A stretch of 64,000 nucleotides of DNA from Streptomyces sp. NBC_01255 (GCF_036226445.1 NZ_CP108474.1:2232001-2296000); one strand, 5' to 3'; numbered from the stretch's first letter, positions 42,814 through 52,141 are shown. Numbers and translations are program-made. Notes: a model not told the origin generated them from the sequence alone.

Positions 42814-44889
42814 TCACACCCCCAGTTGAAGGCCCTCTGCGGCCTCCTCGACCATACCGAGACCGAGCCGGCCGACCCGCACGGCGAAGGGCTCGCCCGC
42901 CACCACGAGTCCCGAAAGGCGGATCGCTCCCAGCGGGGCCGACGGCATCGGGTGCACCGCCACCGAGCGCCCCGGCGCGTCGGGGCGGATCCCGGCGAGG
43001 GCGACGAGCGCCTGGACCGCTCCGGCCGCCGCGACGGCCGCCGGTCTGCACGCGGCCGGGTGCGGCACCGGGCGCCCTCCCGCCGTCCGCTGCTCCCCCG
43101 CGTACATCTCGGGGAGTCGGTAGTCGAAGGCCGCCGCGGCGTCGAGCAGCCCGCGGAGCAGGGACGCGGCCTCCTTCTCGTGGCCGGCGGCGGCGAGGCC
43201 GGCCACGGCGACCGACGTCTCGTGCACCCGGACCGCGCCGGCCCGGTGGCCGAAGGGGTTGTGGCCGGGTTCCTTGGTGCCCAGGCCACGCAGCCCCCAG
43301 CCGGAGTCGAGGGCCGGGGTGGCGAGCAGTCGGGCCACCTGCTCCGTCTCCGCCCGGTCGAGCATGCCGTGCGCGTACCGGCCGCCGCCCAGCAGTCCGG
43401 TGTCGAGCAGGTGTGCGGCCCAGCCACCCAGCTGGGACCAGGTCCGGCCGTCCGGCGCGCGGGCGACGGCGGGCCGGCCACCCGCCCGGTCGTCGAGCCA
43501 GAACTCGCGCCGGAACCCCTCGCGCAGTGTCCGTGCCCCCTCGCGCAGGTCGTCGCCCCCGGGCCTCCCACAGGCGTCGAGCAGGTCGGCGCCGAGCAGG
43601 GCCGCACGGTGCGCGTGGGCCTGCGTCTCCGCCCGCCAGGGCCCGGCGGGCCCCGGGTCGGGCACGAAGCCGCTGTGGCCGAGCCTGCGGCGCAGCCAGC
43701 CCAGGCATCGCTCCGCCACCGGAAGAAGCTCCTCCAGGTCCGCGGCGGGAAGCCCCCAGCGACGGGCCTCCGCGAGCACGACGGGAAAGGCGAGCGTGGC
43801 CTCGATGCCCGTGCAGCGGGGCGGAAGGTGCGGGCCGGCGTCCCTGAGGGGGCCGGGGAGGCGGCCGGACTCGCTCCCTGTTCCCTGGAGTTGGGCGCGG
43901 CCCAGCGCGCGGAGCGTGGTCGCGGCAAGCCGGGTCCCGAGAGGCAGGACCATGCGGGCTGCCCAGAGTGCCTCGGCGGTGACCGGTCCGCAGCGCCAGG
44001 GGACGCCGGCCGCGAGATGGACGTCGGCGGGGTGGGCGGGGTCCCGCTGGAGCAGGGCCCGCAGATCCTCGACGGAAGCGCGCAGCAGCTCCCCCGGACG
44101 CGGGTCGTCGCCCTCGGCCCACGCCTCGGCGATGAGGTGACCGCCGGGTCGCCCTCCGCCGGATCCCGTGGAGGCCGCGGGCCCGGCAGCCCGGTCGCCG
44201 CGCACCTGAAGCCGGATGGTGAACGGCGCTCCGGGAGCCAGTTCGGCCTCCCATCGCAGGACGCCCGCCGCCGCCAGGGAATCCATGGGAGGCGGGTCCG
44301 CGGTGACGGCGACGGACCGTCCGTCGCCCGCGGTCCAGCGCAGTCCGGTGCCGTGGACGCTCGCGGCGAGTTCGGGTCCCGTCCTGCCGGACGCCACCGC
44401 GCCCAGGTCCGCGAGATCCGTGCCCAGAGCGATCTCCACGGGGAGTCGGAGGAGGCGGGCGGTCGCGTTGCGCAGGGTGATGCGCTCGGCTCCGTCGGCG
44501 CCTCGCGAGCGCTCGACGCCGAGCCCGGGATCGGGCCCCGCGTCCCCGGGGACGCGCAGGACTCCGAGGAAGACGGCCCGGTCGGCGGTCGCCATCCGCC
44601 CCTGGAGCGGGAGGGGTTCGCGCCCCGCCACCCGCAGGACGCAGCGGGACAGGAGCCGTCGGCCCGCCGCGTACACGCCCTCGGGTCCGTCTCCGGTGAG
44701 CTGGCCGTGCTCGGCGCAGACGGCGAGGGCGGGCAGGGCGACGCAGAGGAGCGCGCCGTGCACCGAGGGCAGTTCGCCCGGCCGCGTCGCGGGCGGGGGC
44801 GCGGCGCCCACGCCGGACGCGGGTCCGTGCGCGGGTCCCTTCGGGTGTCCTGCGGGGCGTCCGGGGGCCGGGACGGGGCTGAGGGCCAT
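42814..44889 (-). CDS. Glycogen-debranching-like (amylo-alpha-1,6-glucosidase family) protein
   Basis: 691 residues from the ATG of MALSPVPAPG; a GTG upstream would add 19. An N-terminal beta-rich domain (about 40-250, starting SVHGALLCVALPALAV and GLGVERSRG) resembles the glycogen debranching enzyme N-terminal domain. An (alpha/alpha)6-barrel follows (about 280-660), with TGIEATLAFPVVL, AETQAHAHRAALLGADLL and LPEMYAGEQR. Acidic catalytic residues are not certain: the stretch AALLGADLL replaces more typical active-site signatures. Probably acts on alpha-glucans or related glycosides. Confidence 0.72.
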   Translation of the reverse strand: MALSPVPAPGRPAGHPKGPAHGPASGVGAAPPPATRPGELPSVHGALLCVALPALAVCAEHGQLTGDGPEGVYAAGRRLLSRCVLRVAGREPLPLQGRMATADRAVFLGVLRVPGDAGPDPGLGVERSRGADGAERITLRNATARLLRLPVEIALGTDLADLGAVASGRTGPELAASVHGTGLRWTAGDGRSVAVTADPPPMDSLAAAGVLRWEAELAPGAPFTIRLQVRGDRAAGPAASTGSGGGRPGGHLIAEAWAEGDDPRPGELLRASVEDLRALLQRDPAHPADVHLAAGVPWRCGPVTAEALWAARMVLPLGTRLAATTLRALGRAQLQGTGSESGRLPGPLRDAGPHLPPRCTGIEATLAFPVVLAEARRWGLPAADLEELLPVAERCLGWLRRRLGHSGFVPDPGPAGPWRAETQAHAHRAALLGADLLDACGRPGGDDLREGARTLREGFRREFWLDDRAGGRPAVARAPDGRTWSQLGGWAAHLLDTGLLGGGRYAHGMLDRAETEQVARLLATPALDSGWGLRGLGTKEPGHNPFGHRAGAVRVHETSVAVAGLAAAGHEKEAASLLRGLLDAAAAFDYRLPEMYAGEQRTAGGRPVPHPAACRPAAVAAAGAVQALVALAGIRPDAPGRSVAVHPMPSAPLGAIRLSGLVVAGEPFAVRVGRLGLGMVEEAAEGLQLGV

Positions 44890-45001
44890 GGCGGGTGTGG
44901 GGTGCTCTCTGTGCGGTCCGGGCGGCCGGCGGGGCGTCGGCGGCACGGTGCGTCCGCCGCCAGAGAGCTGAACGCGCGCGCGGGCGGCCGGGTCACGGTC
45001 G

Positions 45002-46381
45002 TCATCGGCCGCTCCTGCTGCCGCGCTGCCCGCCGTGGCGCGGGGCGCTGGTCCTCGGCCTGCCCGTGGCCGGGCCGCTCGGCCGGACTCCGGCCGGTGC
45101 CCCGCGGTCCCCTCCGGTCTGCCGGCCGGGCTTCCTGAGGCTCTGCCGGGCGCTCTGGGGGCGGGCGGCGGTCCGGGTCCTGACCCGCCGGGTGGACGCG
45201 GGAACGGCCTGCTCCGTCGCGGCGCGGGTGTCCCGCTCGCTCCTCAGGCAGGAGCGCAGCGACTCGGGGTCCAGTCCTTCGTTACACGCCTGGTGCAGCA
45301 GTCGGGCGAAGACGTACTCGGGATCGGCGTCGAGGGCGAGCCCCAGGGCGACCCGGGCGGTCGGTTCGTCGCCGGTGGACCAGGCCGCCCAGCCCGCGAG
45401 GGTGAGCGGCGCGGCGGCGTGCTCCTGGTACGGGGTGACGCAGCGGCGGGCCAGGACGCGCCAGAGCCGTAGGGCGGCGGTGCCCTCCCAACCCTCCATC
45501 CATTCGGCCGCGCGGTCCCGGGTGGCCCGGTCCTGGAGGCCCAGGATGAGCGCGGCCGCCTCCTCCGTACCGATCAGGGCGTCGTCGGCCGCGTCGGCCG
45601 CCGCCACCCCGTCGGAAGGCTGCGTGCGGGCGGCCGGGTCGGCGAACCGCCGGAGGATCTCGCGGGCGGTGCGCAGCGTCGTCTCGCGCACCTCTTCACG
45701 TCCCTGGCCGGGCGGACCTTCGAGGATCCGGGGCACGATCGCAGCGGCGGCCGCGTCGAGGGCGGCACGCTGCGGTTCGTCTCCGGGCGTGCCGTGCGGC
45801 TTGAGCCGGGCCTCCATGTCCCGGAGCGAGCCGCGGACCCGGATTCCGGCGTAGGCGGCGGTCGCCGCCGTCACCGAGGTGCCGGTGAGCCCCATGGGCG
45901 TGCCGCCGGGCGGGCAGCACCGGTCGTTCGGGCAGCAGTAGGAGAAGTAGAGCCCGTCGGAGATGCAGAGGGCTTCGAAGACGGGGATGTCGAGGGCGCC
46001 GCAGGCGGTGCGCAGCCGCTGCGCGAAGGGGCGCAGCCGCTCCATGACCCTGCTGCCCGTCTCGCCGGGCTCCGGGTCCTGGCACAGGAAGACGACGATC
46101 CCGTCCGGTCGGTCGCCGTTCCGGTCGCCGCTCTCGACGAGGCATTCGGCGAGGTGTTCCGCGGTGGACGCCCATTCGTGGGGTGAGCGCGGGATACCGA
46201 GCCTGACCCGGCCGCCGAAGCGGCCGCGCTCGCCGTGGAGGCCGACCAGGACGACGGAGTCGGTGGGGTGGAAGCCCAGCATGTAGGGCAGGGCGTCGGC
46301 CAGTTCCGCCGGGCCGCGCAGGGTGATCCGCTGGGGACGGGAGGGGACGCTGGATTCGTGGTGATTCGCGTTCATGGTCAC
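45002..46381 (-). CDS. DUF4192 protein
   Basis: 459 residues from the GTG of a GTG-ACC-ATG start, or 457 from the ATG 6 nt later. The DUF4192 signature is clear: LRGPAELADALPYMLGFHP, then DSVVLVGLHG and a proline-rich central part with cysteine pairs (CCPNDRCCPPGGTPMG) that may bind metal. The second half is helical (AEWMEGWEGTAALRLWRVL; TPYQEHAAAPLTLAGWAAW) with a Arg/Pro/Gly-rich tail. Function unknown in actinomycetes. It is followed closely by the debranching-like gene (112-bp gap). Confidence 0.8.
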   Translation of the reverse strand: MTMNANHHESSVPSRPQRITLRGPAELADALPYMLGFHPTDSVVLVGLHGERGRFGGRVRLGIPRSPHEWASTAEHLAECLVESGDRNGDRPDGIVVFLCQDPEPGETGSRVMERLRPFAQRLRTACGALDIPVFEALCISDGLYFSYCCPNDRCCPPGGTPMGLTGTSVTAATAAYAGIRVRGSLRDMEARLKPHGTPGDEPQRAALDAAAAAIVPRILEGPPGQGREEVRETTLRTAREILRRFADPAARTQPSDGVAAADAADDALIGTEEAAALILGLQDRATRDRAAEWMEGWEGTAALRLWRVLARRCVTPYQEHAAAPLTLAGWAAWSTGDEPTARVALGLALDADPEYVFARLLHQACNEGLDPESLRSCLRSERDTRAATEQAVPASTRRVRTRTAARPQSARQSLRKPGRQTGGDRGAPAGVRPSGPATGRPRTSAPRHGGQRGSRSGR

Positions 46382-46537
46382 GACGGTCTCGTGATCTCCC
46401 GAATCCCGAAACCCCTGTGGATAACTCCGGAGCGTGACGCCCGCGGCCCCGTGGAGTTGTCCACAGGGCCGACGTCGTGGCGGCTCCGAAACCCCTATGC
46501 TCGTGACCGTTTGACGGTGCGTGAGGGGTTCGCGGGG

Positions 46538-48697
46538 TCAGCCCGAGGCGGCGAGGACCAGCGGGAGCACCTGTTCGGCGCCGGCCTGGCGGAGCAGGCG
46601 GGCGGCGACCGCGAGGGTCCAGCCGGAGTCGGTGCAGTCGTCCACGAGCAGGACGGGGCCGGGAGTTGCCGCCAGCGCGCCCGCCAGGTCCTCCGGGACG
46701 GCGAGGGCGCCGGAGAGTGCCCTGAGGCGTTGGGCCGAGTTGCTGCGGCGTGCCGCGTGCGCGCCGTCCGGCCCGGTGTACGTCAGGGTGCCCAGGAGGG
46801 GGAGCCGCCCGATGGTCGCGATGCCCTGCGCGAGGGAGCCGACCAGCTGCGGGCGGGTCAGGGACGGCAGGGCGACGACGCCCACCGGCCGGGCGGAGGC
46901 GTCCGGGACGTTCGGCGCCCAGCCGCCCGGGGAGCGCGCCCAGTCGGCGAGGACGGCCACCGCGGCCTTGAGGACGTCATCGGGGACCGGACCGTCGGGT
47001 GTGGCGTCGGCGAGCAGCGGGCGCAGCCGGTTGCCCCAGCCGATGTCCGAGAGCCGCCCCAGGGCGCGGCCGGTGGAGCACTGCTCTCCGGCGGGGATGC
47101 GCCCCTTGAGGTTGACGCCCAGCGCGGGCATGCCCGTCGGCCACATCCGGCGCGGCTCGACCTCCACGCCCGGGCGGTCCAGCTCCTTCGCCGCTCCGGT
47201 CAGCGTCTCGGCGGAGACGGAGGAATCCGCCCACGGCCCCGCGCAGTTGTCGCAGCGGCCGCACGGGACGGCCCCTTCGTCGTCCAGCTGGCGGCGCAGG
47301 AACTCCATCCGGCACCCGGAGGTGCTCACGTAGTCACGCATGGCCTGCTGCTCGGCTGCCCGCTGCCGGGCCACCCACGCGTACCGCTCGGCGTCGTAGG
47401 TCCACTGCCGGCCGGTGGAGGTCCAGCCGCCCTTCACCCGCTTGACGGCCCCGTCCACGTCCAGGACCTTCAGCATGGTCTCCAGCCGGGTGCGGCGAAG
47501 ATCCACCGCCGCCTCCAGAGCCGGTACGGACAGCGGCCGTCCGGCGTCGGCGAGGGCCGAGAGGGTCTGCCGGACCTGGGCCTCGGGCGGGAAGGCGGTA
47601 TCGGCGAAGTAGCGCCAGATGGCCTCGTCCTCCTTGCCCGGCAGCAGGAGGACGTCGGCGTGCTCGACACCGCGTCCCGCTCGGCCGACCTGCTGGTAGT
47701 AGGCGATGGGGGACGACGGCGACCCCAGGTGCACCACGAATCCGAGGTCGGGCTTGTCGAAGCCCATGCCCAGCGCCGAGGTCGCAACCAGTGCCTTGAC
47801 CCGGTTCTCCTGGAGGTCGACCTCGGCCTGCAGCCGGTCGGCGTTCTCCGTCCGCCCCGTGTAGGAGGCCACCGTGAAGCCGCGCTGGCGCAGGAAGGCG
47901 GTCGCCTCCTCGGCGGCGGCCACGGTGAGGGCGTAGATGATCCCCGACCCCTGGAGCTCGTCCAGGTGCTCGGCGAGCCAGGCCAGGCGGTGCGCGGCGT
48001 CGGGGAGCCGGACCACGCCCAGGCGCAGGCTCTCCCGGTCCAGCGGACCGCGCAGCACGAGGGCCTCGCCGGCACCGGTGCCCAGCTGCTCGGCCACGTC
48101 CGCGGTCACGCGCGCGTTGGCCGTCGCGGTGGTGGCGAGTACCGGCACTCCGGGGGCGAGCTCGGCGAGCATCGCCCGCAGCCGGCGGTAGTCGGGCCGG
48201 AAATCGTGCCCCCAGTCCGAGATGCAGTGCGCCTCGTCGACCACGAGGAGACCCGTCGTGGCCGCGAGCTTGGGCAGCACCTGCTCCCGGAAGTCCACGG
48301 AGTTGAGGCGCTCCGGGCTGACGAGGAGAACGTCGGTCTCGCCGCGCTCGACCTCCTCGTAGATGGTGTCCCACTCCTCCGGGTTGGCCGAGTTGATCGT
48401 GCGCGCCTGGATGCCGGCACGCGCCGCCGACTCGACCTGGTTGCGCATCAGGGCCAGCAGTGGCGAGATGATCACCGTGGGGCCCGAACCGCGCCGCCGC
48501 AGCAGAGCGGTGGCGACGAAGTACACCGCCGACTTGCCCCAGCCGGTCCGCTGCACCACCAGCGCCCGCCGGCGCTCCTCCACCAGGGCCGCCACCGCCT
48601 GCCACTGGTCTTCCCGCAGCCGCGCCGAGCTCCCCGGCGCACCGACGAGCTCAGCGAGGATGGCATCGGCTTCGGCACGGAGCTCCTGGTTGTCCAT
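46538..48697 (-). CDS. RecQ-family DNA helicase with phosphoribosyltransferase-like C-terminus
   Basis: 719 residues from the ATG of MDNQELRAEA. SF2 helicase motifs: RTGWGKSAVYF (I), TVIISPLLALM (Ia), LLVVDEAHCISDWGHDFRP (II), TATANARV (III), YYQQVGRAGRG (VI). A RecQ zinc site follows: CRMEFLRRQL and CGRCDNC. The C-terminus (about 600-719) is not an HRDC domain but ends with VLLVDDCTDSGWTLAVAARL, the PRPP-binding motif of type I phosphoribosyltransferases. Known role of RecQ is 3'-5' unwinding in repair and fork restart; the PRTase-like tail may bind ribose-phosphate ligands or be inactive. Confidence 0.88.
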   Translation of the reverse strand: MDNQELRAEADAILAELVGAPGSSARLREDQWQAVAALVEERRRALVVQRTGWGKSAVYFVATALLRRRGSGPTVIISPLLALMRNQVESAARAGIQARTINSANPEEWDTIYEEVERGETDVLLVSPERLNSVDFREQVLPKLAATTGLLVVDEAHCISDWGHDFRPDYRRLRAMLAELAPGVPVLATTATANARVTADVAEQLGTGAGEALVLRGPLDRESLRLGVVRLPDAAHRLAWLAEHLDELQGSGIIYALTVAAAEEATAFLRQRGFTVASYTGRTENADRLQAEVDLQENRVKALVATSALGMGFDKPDLGFVVHLGSPSSPIAYYQQVGRAGRGVEHADVLLLPGKEDEAIWRYFADTAFPPEAQVRQTLSALADAGRPLSVPALEAAVDLRRTRLETMLKVLDVDGAVKRVKGGWTSTGRQWTYDAERYAWVARQRAAEQQAMRDYVSTSGCRMEFLRRQLDDEGAVPCGRCDNCAGPWADSSVSAETLTGAAKELDRPGVEVEPRRMWPTGMPALGVNLKGRIPAGEQCSTGRALGRLSDIGWGNRLRPLLADATPDGPVPDDVLKAAVAVLADWARSPGGWAPNVPDASARPVGVVALPSLTRPQLVGSLAQGIATIGRLPLLGTLTYTGPDGAHAARRSNSAQRLRALSGALAVPEDLAGALAATPGPVLLVDDCTDSGWTLAVAARLLRQAGAEQVLPLVLAASG

Positions 48698-49089
48698 GCC
48701 CCCATGCAACCCGATGGCACGGACAATCGCCCAACTCACTCAGCGTGATACTCCGCTCGCACGCTGCTCGACCGCCGTGCGAGCGGTCGGGGGCAGTCTT
48801 CGTGGGCGGCTCCAGAGACGGAAGGAACGTTTCCGCCGAGGCTCTCGCCCCCGGGTGTGAAACAGGAGGGGAAACGGGGAGTGAACAATGGGCAACTGGG
48901 CAGGGATATGAAAGGCATACCGTCGCATTCCCGTCAGTGACCTCAATTGCTCATTGCCGCTCGCGCACGGGCCAAGCAAGAATTGGGAAACCGCCCCGCA
49001 CGGCCCGTCAGCGGCCTGGAAGGACCGTGCCGTGGTGCGCCCTCACCCGACCTTGCCCGCCGCGCGGGCGCGTATCCGAAGGGAGGACC
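48698..49089. other. 392-bp gap between divergent recQ and the unassigned gene at 49090
   Basis: Two promoters should lie here. A very short frame with a good RBS (GTG at 48880, 19 codons) and an ATG 7-codon frame inside it at 48888 are seen, but neither resembles a known protein. Otherwise I see nothing recognisable. Confidence 0.4.
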
Positions 49090-49719
49090 GTGACCCTCGG
49101 ATTCGCTCCGTCCACAGCCGCCTCGACCACATCGTCGTCCGGGTCCGCCAGCCGCCTCTCACGGACGCTCGAACCGGCCGAGTGGGCCGCGGCGGGAATC
49201 CCCCTGCTCGGCAACCCGCGTGAGGTCGTCAGCGGCCTGCACTCACGCCACACCCCCACGCCCTCGACGGCGGTCGTGGCGGTCCTGGACCACGAGGAGC
49301 GGCTCACCGCCAGCGCCTCGTTCGTCCGCCGTGCCATGCCCGCCGACGGCTGGGAGTTCCGCAACGCGCTCCTGGCGCACCTGCGGCGCGTCCTTCCGCA
49401 CGATCTCCGTCGCCGGGCCCCGGTGCGGACAGCGGTCCTGCTGTACTGCCGCGAGGGCGACGAGCGCTGGACGGAGGAGGACGGAGCCTGGATGTGGGGG
49501 CTCCGGGACGCCTGCACGTTGCACGGACTCCGCTGCGGCGCGTACATCACGCTGACCCGCGGGGGCTGGCAGGTGCTGGGCGAAGGCCGGGGGGGCCGTC
49601 GGCCCAGCTCCGACTCGCGCCCGGTGCCTCTCGGGAGCGAGTCGGCCGAACTGGGCCATCTCACGCCGAGAACGGCGAGCGGCGCGTCCGAACCTCTGCG
49701 CCGGGCCGCCGCACGCTGA
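49090..49719 (+). CDS. Unassigned actinobacterial protein
   Basis: 209 residues from the GTG of VTLGFAPSTA, with AAGGGAGG immediately upstream; upstream in-frame starts lack an RBS. A compact alpha/beta middle region (TAVVAVLDHEERLTASAS; GWEFRNALLAHLRRVLPHDL; TAVLLYCREGDERWTEEDGAWMW) is followed by a Ser/Gly/Arg-rich tail. No family was recognised. It is conserved in this location in Streptomyces as I recall, between recQ and rnhB. No signal peptide or membrane segment. Confidence 0.7.
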   Translation: MTLGFAPSTAASTTSSSGSASRLSRTLEPAEWAAAGIPLLGNPREVVSGLHSRHTPTPSTAVVAVLDHEERLTASASFVRRAMPADGWEFRNALLAHLRRVLPHDLRRRAPVRTAVLLYCREGDERWTEEDGAWMWGLRDACTLHGLRCGAYITLTRGGWQVLGEGRGGRRPSSDSRPVPLGSESAELGHLTPRTASGASEPLRRAAAR

Positions 49720-49728
49720 CGACCTCGC

Positions 49729-49768
49729 ACGTCGCCGTACGACGAGGTACGACGACGTACGGCGACGT
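49729..49768. terminator. Hairpin between convergent genes at 49719 and 49848
   Basis: Arms ACGTCGCCGTACGACG and CGACGTACGGCGACGT pair at 15 of 16 positions with an 8-nt loop. It follows the plus-strand gene by 9 bp. Confidence 0.7.
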
Positions 49769-49847
49769 ACAACGCCGTAGTGGACGCCTGCCCGCCGGGC
49801 CGGTGTTCGGTCCGGCGGCAGGGGTGGTCGGGCAGCGGACGGGACGG

Positions 49848-50480
49848 TCAGACGCCGGCGCCGACGATCGCCGCGACGCGCTCCGGATCGCCACAGACGA
49901 TCAGCAGCGCACCCGCACGGACCATGGCCGACGGCAGCGCCTGGGCAGCGATCTCGTCGCTGTCGCCGTTGACGGCGACGATCACCACGGGCCGGACGGC
50001 AGCCCGCTCGACGGCGGCCGCGTCCGCGAAGAACACGTCGTCGCCGGTGTCCTGCTGGGCCCAGTAGGCGGCCTCGCCGAAGGACAGCTCGTGCGCCGCC
50101 CACGGGTGCTGGTCGCCGGTGGTCAGCACCAGGACGTCACCGGGCGCCCGGCCGCTCTCCAGGAGCATGTCCAGGGCCTCCTCGGCGGCGTCCAGCGCAC
50201 CGTCGGCCGGGGCCGGGATCACCTGGAGCTGCGGAGTGGACCGCTGGTCGGAACGATTCTCCGGACCGGTGGCCGGGGACTGCCCGGCACCGGGGTGCGG
50301 ACGCGGGGCCGGCGGAGCGGGCCTGGCCGGGCCGGGGCCCGGGTGTCCGGGACGCGGAGAGGCCGCGGAACGCGGGCCGGGTACGGGACGGGGGGTCGAC
50401 GCGGGACGGCCGGCGGCCGTGGTGGCGCGGGGACCCTGGGCGCTCTCGTGAATCTGAGGCTCCTCGGGGGTGAGAGGCAT
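49848..50480 (-). CDS. Unassigned protein with Pro-rich N-terminus
   Basis: 210 residues from the ATG of MPLTPEEPQI. The first 80 residues are Pro/Gly/Ala/Arg-rich and disordered. The remaining 125 form an alpha/beta domain: LQVIPAPADGALDAAEEALDMLLESGRAPGDVLVLTTG (shown by its ends), WAQQDTGDDVFFADAAAV, PVVIVAVNGDSDEIAAQALP, LLIVCGDPERV. This resembles the C-terminal subdomain that follows UvrD-type helicase cores, but helicase motifs are absent. Function unknown. It runs toward rnhB (106-bp gap) and may share its promoter region. Confidence 0.68.
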   Translation of the reverse strand: MPLTPEEPQIHESAQGPRATTAAGRPASTPRPVPGPRSAASPRPGHPGPGPARPAPPAPRPHPGAGQSPATGPENRSDQRSTPQLQVIPAPADGALDAAEEALDMLLESGRAPGDVLVLTTGDQHPWAAHELSFGEAAYWAQQDTGDDVFFADAAAVERAAVRPVVIVAVNGDSDEIAAQALPSAMVRAGALLIVCGDPERVAAIVGAGV

Positions 50481-50586
50481 GGGTGGATGTCTATCAAACG
50501 CCGCTGCGCGGGGCATCGGCGGGTGGGCACACAGGTGCGCCCCGGCTGCTCGGACGGCCATGGAGAAGCGTTCGGCAGCCGGAAGT

Positions 50587-51297
50587 TCAGAAGTCGAAGC
50601 CGAGTTGGCCCCCGCTTTCCAGCGCGGCCGCCTCCGCGGAGAGACGGACCTTTTTGAGGTGGCGCCACTGCGGCAACGCGTCCAGGTACGACCAGGAGAG
50701 ACGGTGGTACGGGGTGGGCCCCAGCTCCTCCAGCGCGGCCTTGTGGACCGGCGAAGGGTAGCCCGCGTTCGCCGCGAAGCCGAACGCGGCGCAGCCCTCG
50801 GCTCCGGTCTCGAGCTCCGCCATGACGGTGTCCCGCCGGACCTTGGCGATGACGGAGGCGGCGGCCACGGCGACACAGGACTGGTCGCCCTTGATCACCG
50901 TGCGGACCTGCCAAGGGCTGCCGAGGTAGTCGTGCTTGCCGTCGAGGATCACGGCATCCGGCCTGACGGGAAGCCCTTCGAGGGCCCGGACCGCCGCGAG
51001 CCGGAGCGCCGCGGTCATCCCGAGTTCGTCGATCTCTTCCGGGGAGGCGTCGCCGAGCGCGTACGCCGTGACCCACTGCTCCAGCTCCGCGGCCAGCGCG
51101 GTACGGCGCTTGGGGGTGATCAGCTTGGAGTCGGTGAGTCCGGTGGGCGGCCGGCGCAGCCCTGTGACGGCGGCGCACACCGTGACGGGACCGGCCCACG
51201 CCCCGCGCCCGACCTCGTCGACTCCGGCGACGATCCTGGCGCCGGTGGTCGCTCGGAGCGATCGCTCGACAGTGTGGGTGGGAGGTTCGTACGGCAT
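50587..51297 (-). CDS. rnhB: Ribonuclease HII
   Basis: 236 residues. The first catalytic block is [19 protein letters not shown] (Asp27, Glu28), the second LTDSKLI, the third ILDGKHDYL, and a later acidic block follows; these are the type 2 RNase H motifs. It removes RNA from RNA-DNA hybrids and single ribonucleotides from DNA. The alanine-tryptophan in place of the usual proline-leucine after VGRG is common in actinobacteria. Start ATG ([10 protein letters not shown]). Confidence 0.95.
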   Translation of the reverse strand: MPYEPPTHTVERSLRATTGARIVAGVDEVGRGAWAGPVTVCAAVTGLRRPPTGLTDSKLITPKRRTALAAELEQWVTAYALGDASPEEIDELGMTAALRLAAVRALEGLPVRPDAVILDGKHDYLGSPWQVRTVIKGDQSCVAVAAASVIAKVRRDTVMAELETGAEGCAAFGFAANAGYPSPVHKAALEELGPTPYHRLSWSYLDALPQWRHLKKVRLSAEAAALESGGQLGFDF

Positions 51298-51348
51298 GGC
51301 GCCAGCCAGGTTACGCCGCCTGGTGCCGCCCGCGATACCCGGATTCCC

Positions 51349-51402
51349 CTCAGGCCGACCCCGGGCCGAACTCAGGCCGACCTCGGGCCGATCTCAGACC
51401 GC
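51349..51402. repeat. 22-bp tandem repeat at the end of the TetR gene
   Basis: CTCAGGCCGACCCCGGGCCGA-type units occur twice and partly a third time, just downstream of and running into the TetR stop codon. No function evident. Confidence 0.5.
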
Positions 51403-52020
51403 CCCGAGGCGGAGCAGCGGCACCATGACCCGGTCGATCATGTCGGCGATCTCGCGGTCCGACCATTCGCTCCCGCACACCTTGGAGCGGTACATCATCA
51501 GGGCGGGGACCACATCGAGCACCAGGTCGTCGATCGCGTCGGCCCGCACGTCACCGCGCTCGATTCCGCGCCGCAGCACGTCCTTGAAGAGCCGGGTCGA
51601 GGGCTCGGTCACCCCCGCGACGATCAGCTCGTGGAACCTCCCAGCGGATTCCGCGTCGCATTCGTGAAGGACCGCGCGCAGGGCGAGGCCGGGCTTGGAG
51701 AACATCACGTCGCGGACCCGGAGACACAGCGCGTACAGGTCCTCGCGGACGCTCCCGCGGTCCGGCGCCTCGTCGAGCGTCGGCAGCCCGGCCTGGAGGG
51801 CGTCCGCGACGAGGTCTTCTTTCGACGGCCAGCGCCGGTACACCGCGGCTTTGCCCGTCTGCGCGCCGACCGCGACACCCTCCATCGTCAGACCGTTCCA
51901 GCCGACGCTGCCCAGCTGTTCGAGCGTGGCCTCCAGAATGGCCCGTTCCAGCACGGGGCCACGGCGTCGCAGAGACGCCCCCTCCGGCCGGGCGGCGGCC
52001 GCGGAGCGCGAAGTAACCAT
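51394..52020 (-). CDS. TetR/AcrR-family repressor
   Basis: 208 residues from the ATG of MVTSRSAAAA, with GGAGAG 6 nt upstream. The N-terminal HTH reads ILEATLEQLGSVGWNGLTMEGVAVGAQTGKAAVYRRWPSKEDLV (about 25-70; quoted only as a region). The C-terminal ligand-binding domain includes MMYRSKVCG. It is divergent from a DHA2 efflux pump; two perfect 20-bp palindromes in the shared 144-bp gap are its likely operators. This is the classical autoregulated efflux pair: ligand binding would release the repressor. Confidence 0.92.
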   Translation of the reverse strand: MVTSRSAAAARPEGASLRRRGPVLERAILEATLEQLGSVGWNGLTMEGVAVGAQTGKAAVYRRWPSKEDLVADALQAGLPTLDEAPDRGSVREDLYALCLRVRDVMFSKPGLALRAVLHECDAESAGRFHELIVAGVTEPSTRLFKDVLRRGIERGDVRADAIDDLVLDVVPALMMYRSKVCGSEWSDREIADMIDRVMVPLLRLGAV

Positions 52021-52075
52021 CAGGATCTCTCCGTTGAGCAAGTCGATCGGGGCGAGTCGGGACGTGGCAGTGCCC

Positions 52076-52095
52076 AGTGAACGGTTGCGTTCACT
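52076..52095. promoter_or_regulatory. TetR operator 1
   Basis: AGTGAAC-N6-GTTCACT is a perfect 7-bp inverted repeat. The same arms recur at 52122-52141, 46 bp away. Confidence 0.85.
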
Positions 52096-52121
52096 GAGGG
52101 GGACTCACTACCGTGGAGAAC

Positions 52122-52141
52122 AGTGAACGGGCGCGTTCACT
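52122..52141. promoter_or_regulatory. TetR operator 2
   Basis: AGTGAAC-N6-GTTCACT, identical arms to operator 1 but a different spacer (GGGCGC). It ends 24 bp before the MFS start, overlapping the promoter/RBS zone. Confidence 0.85.
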
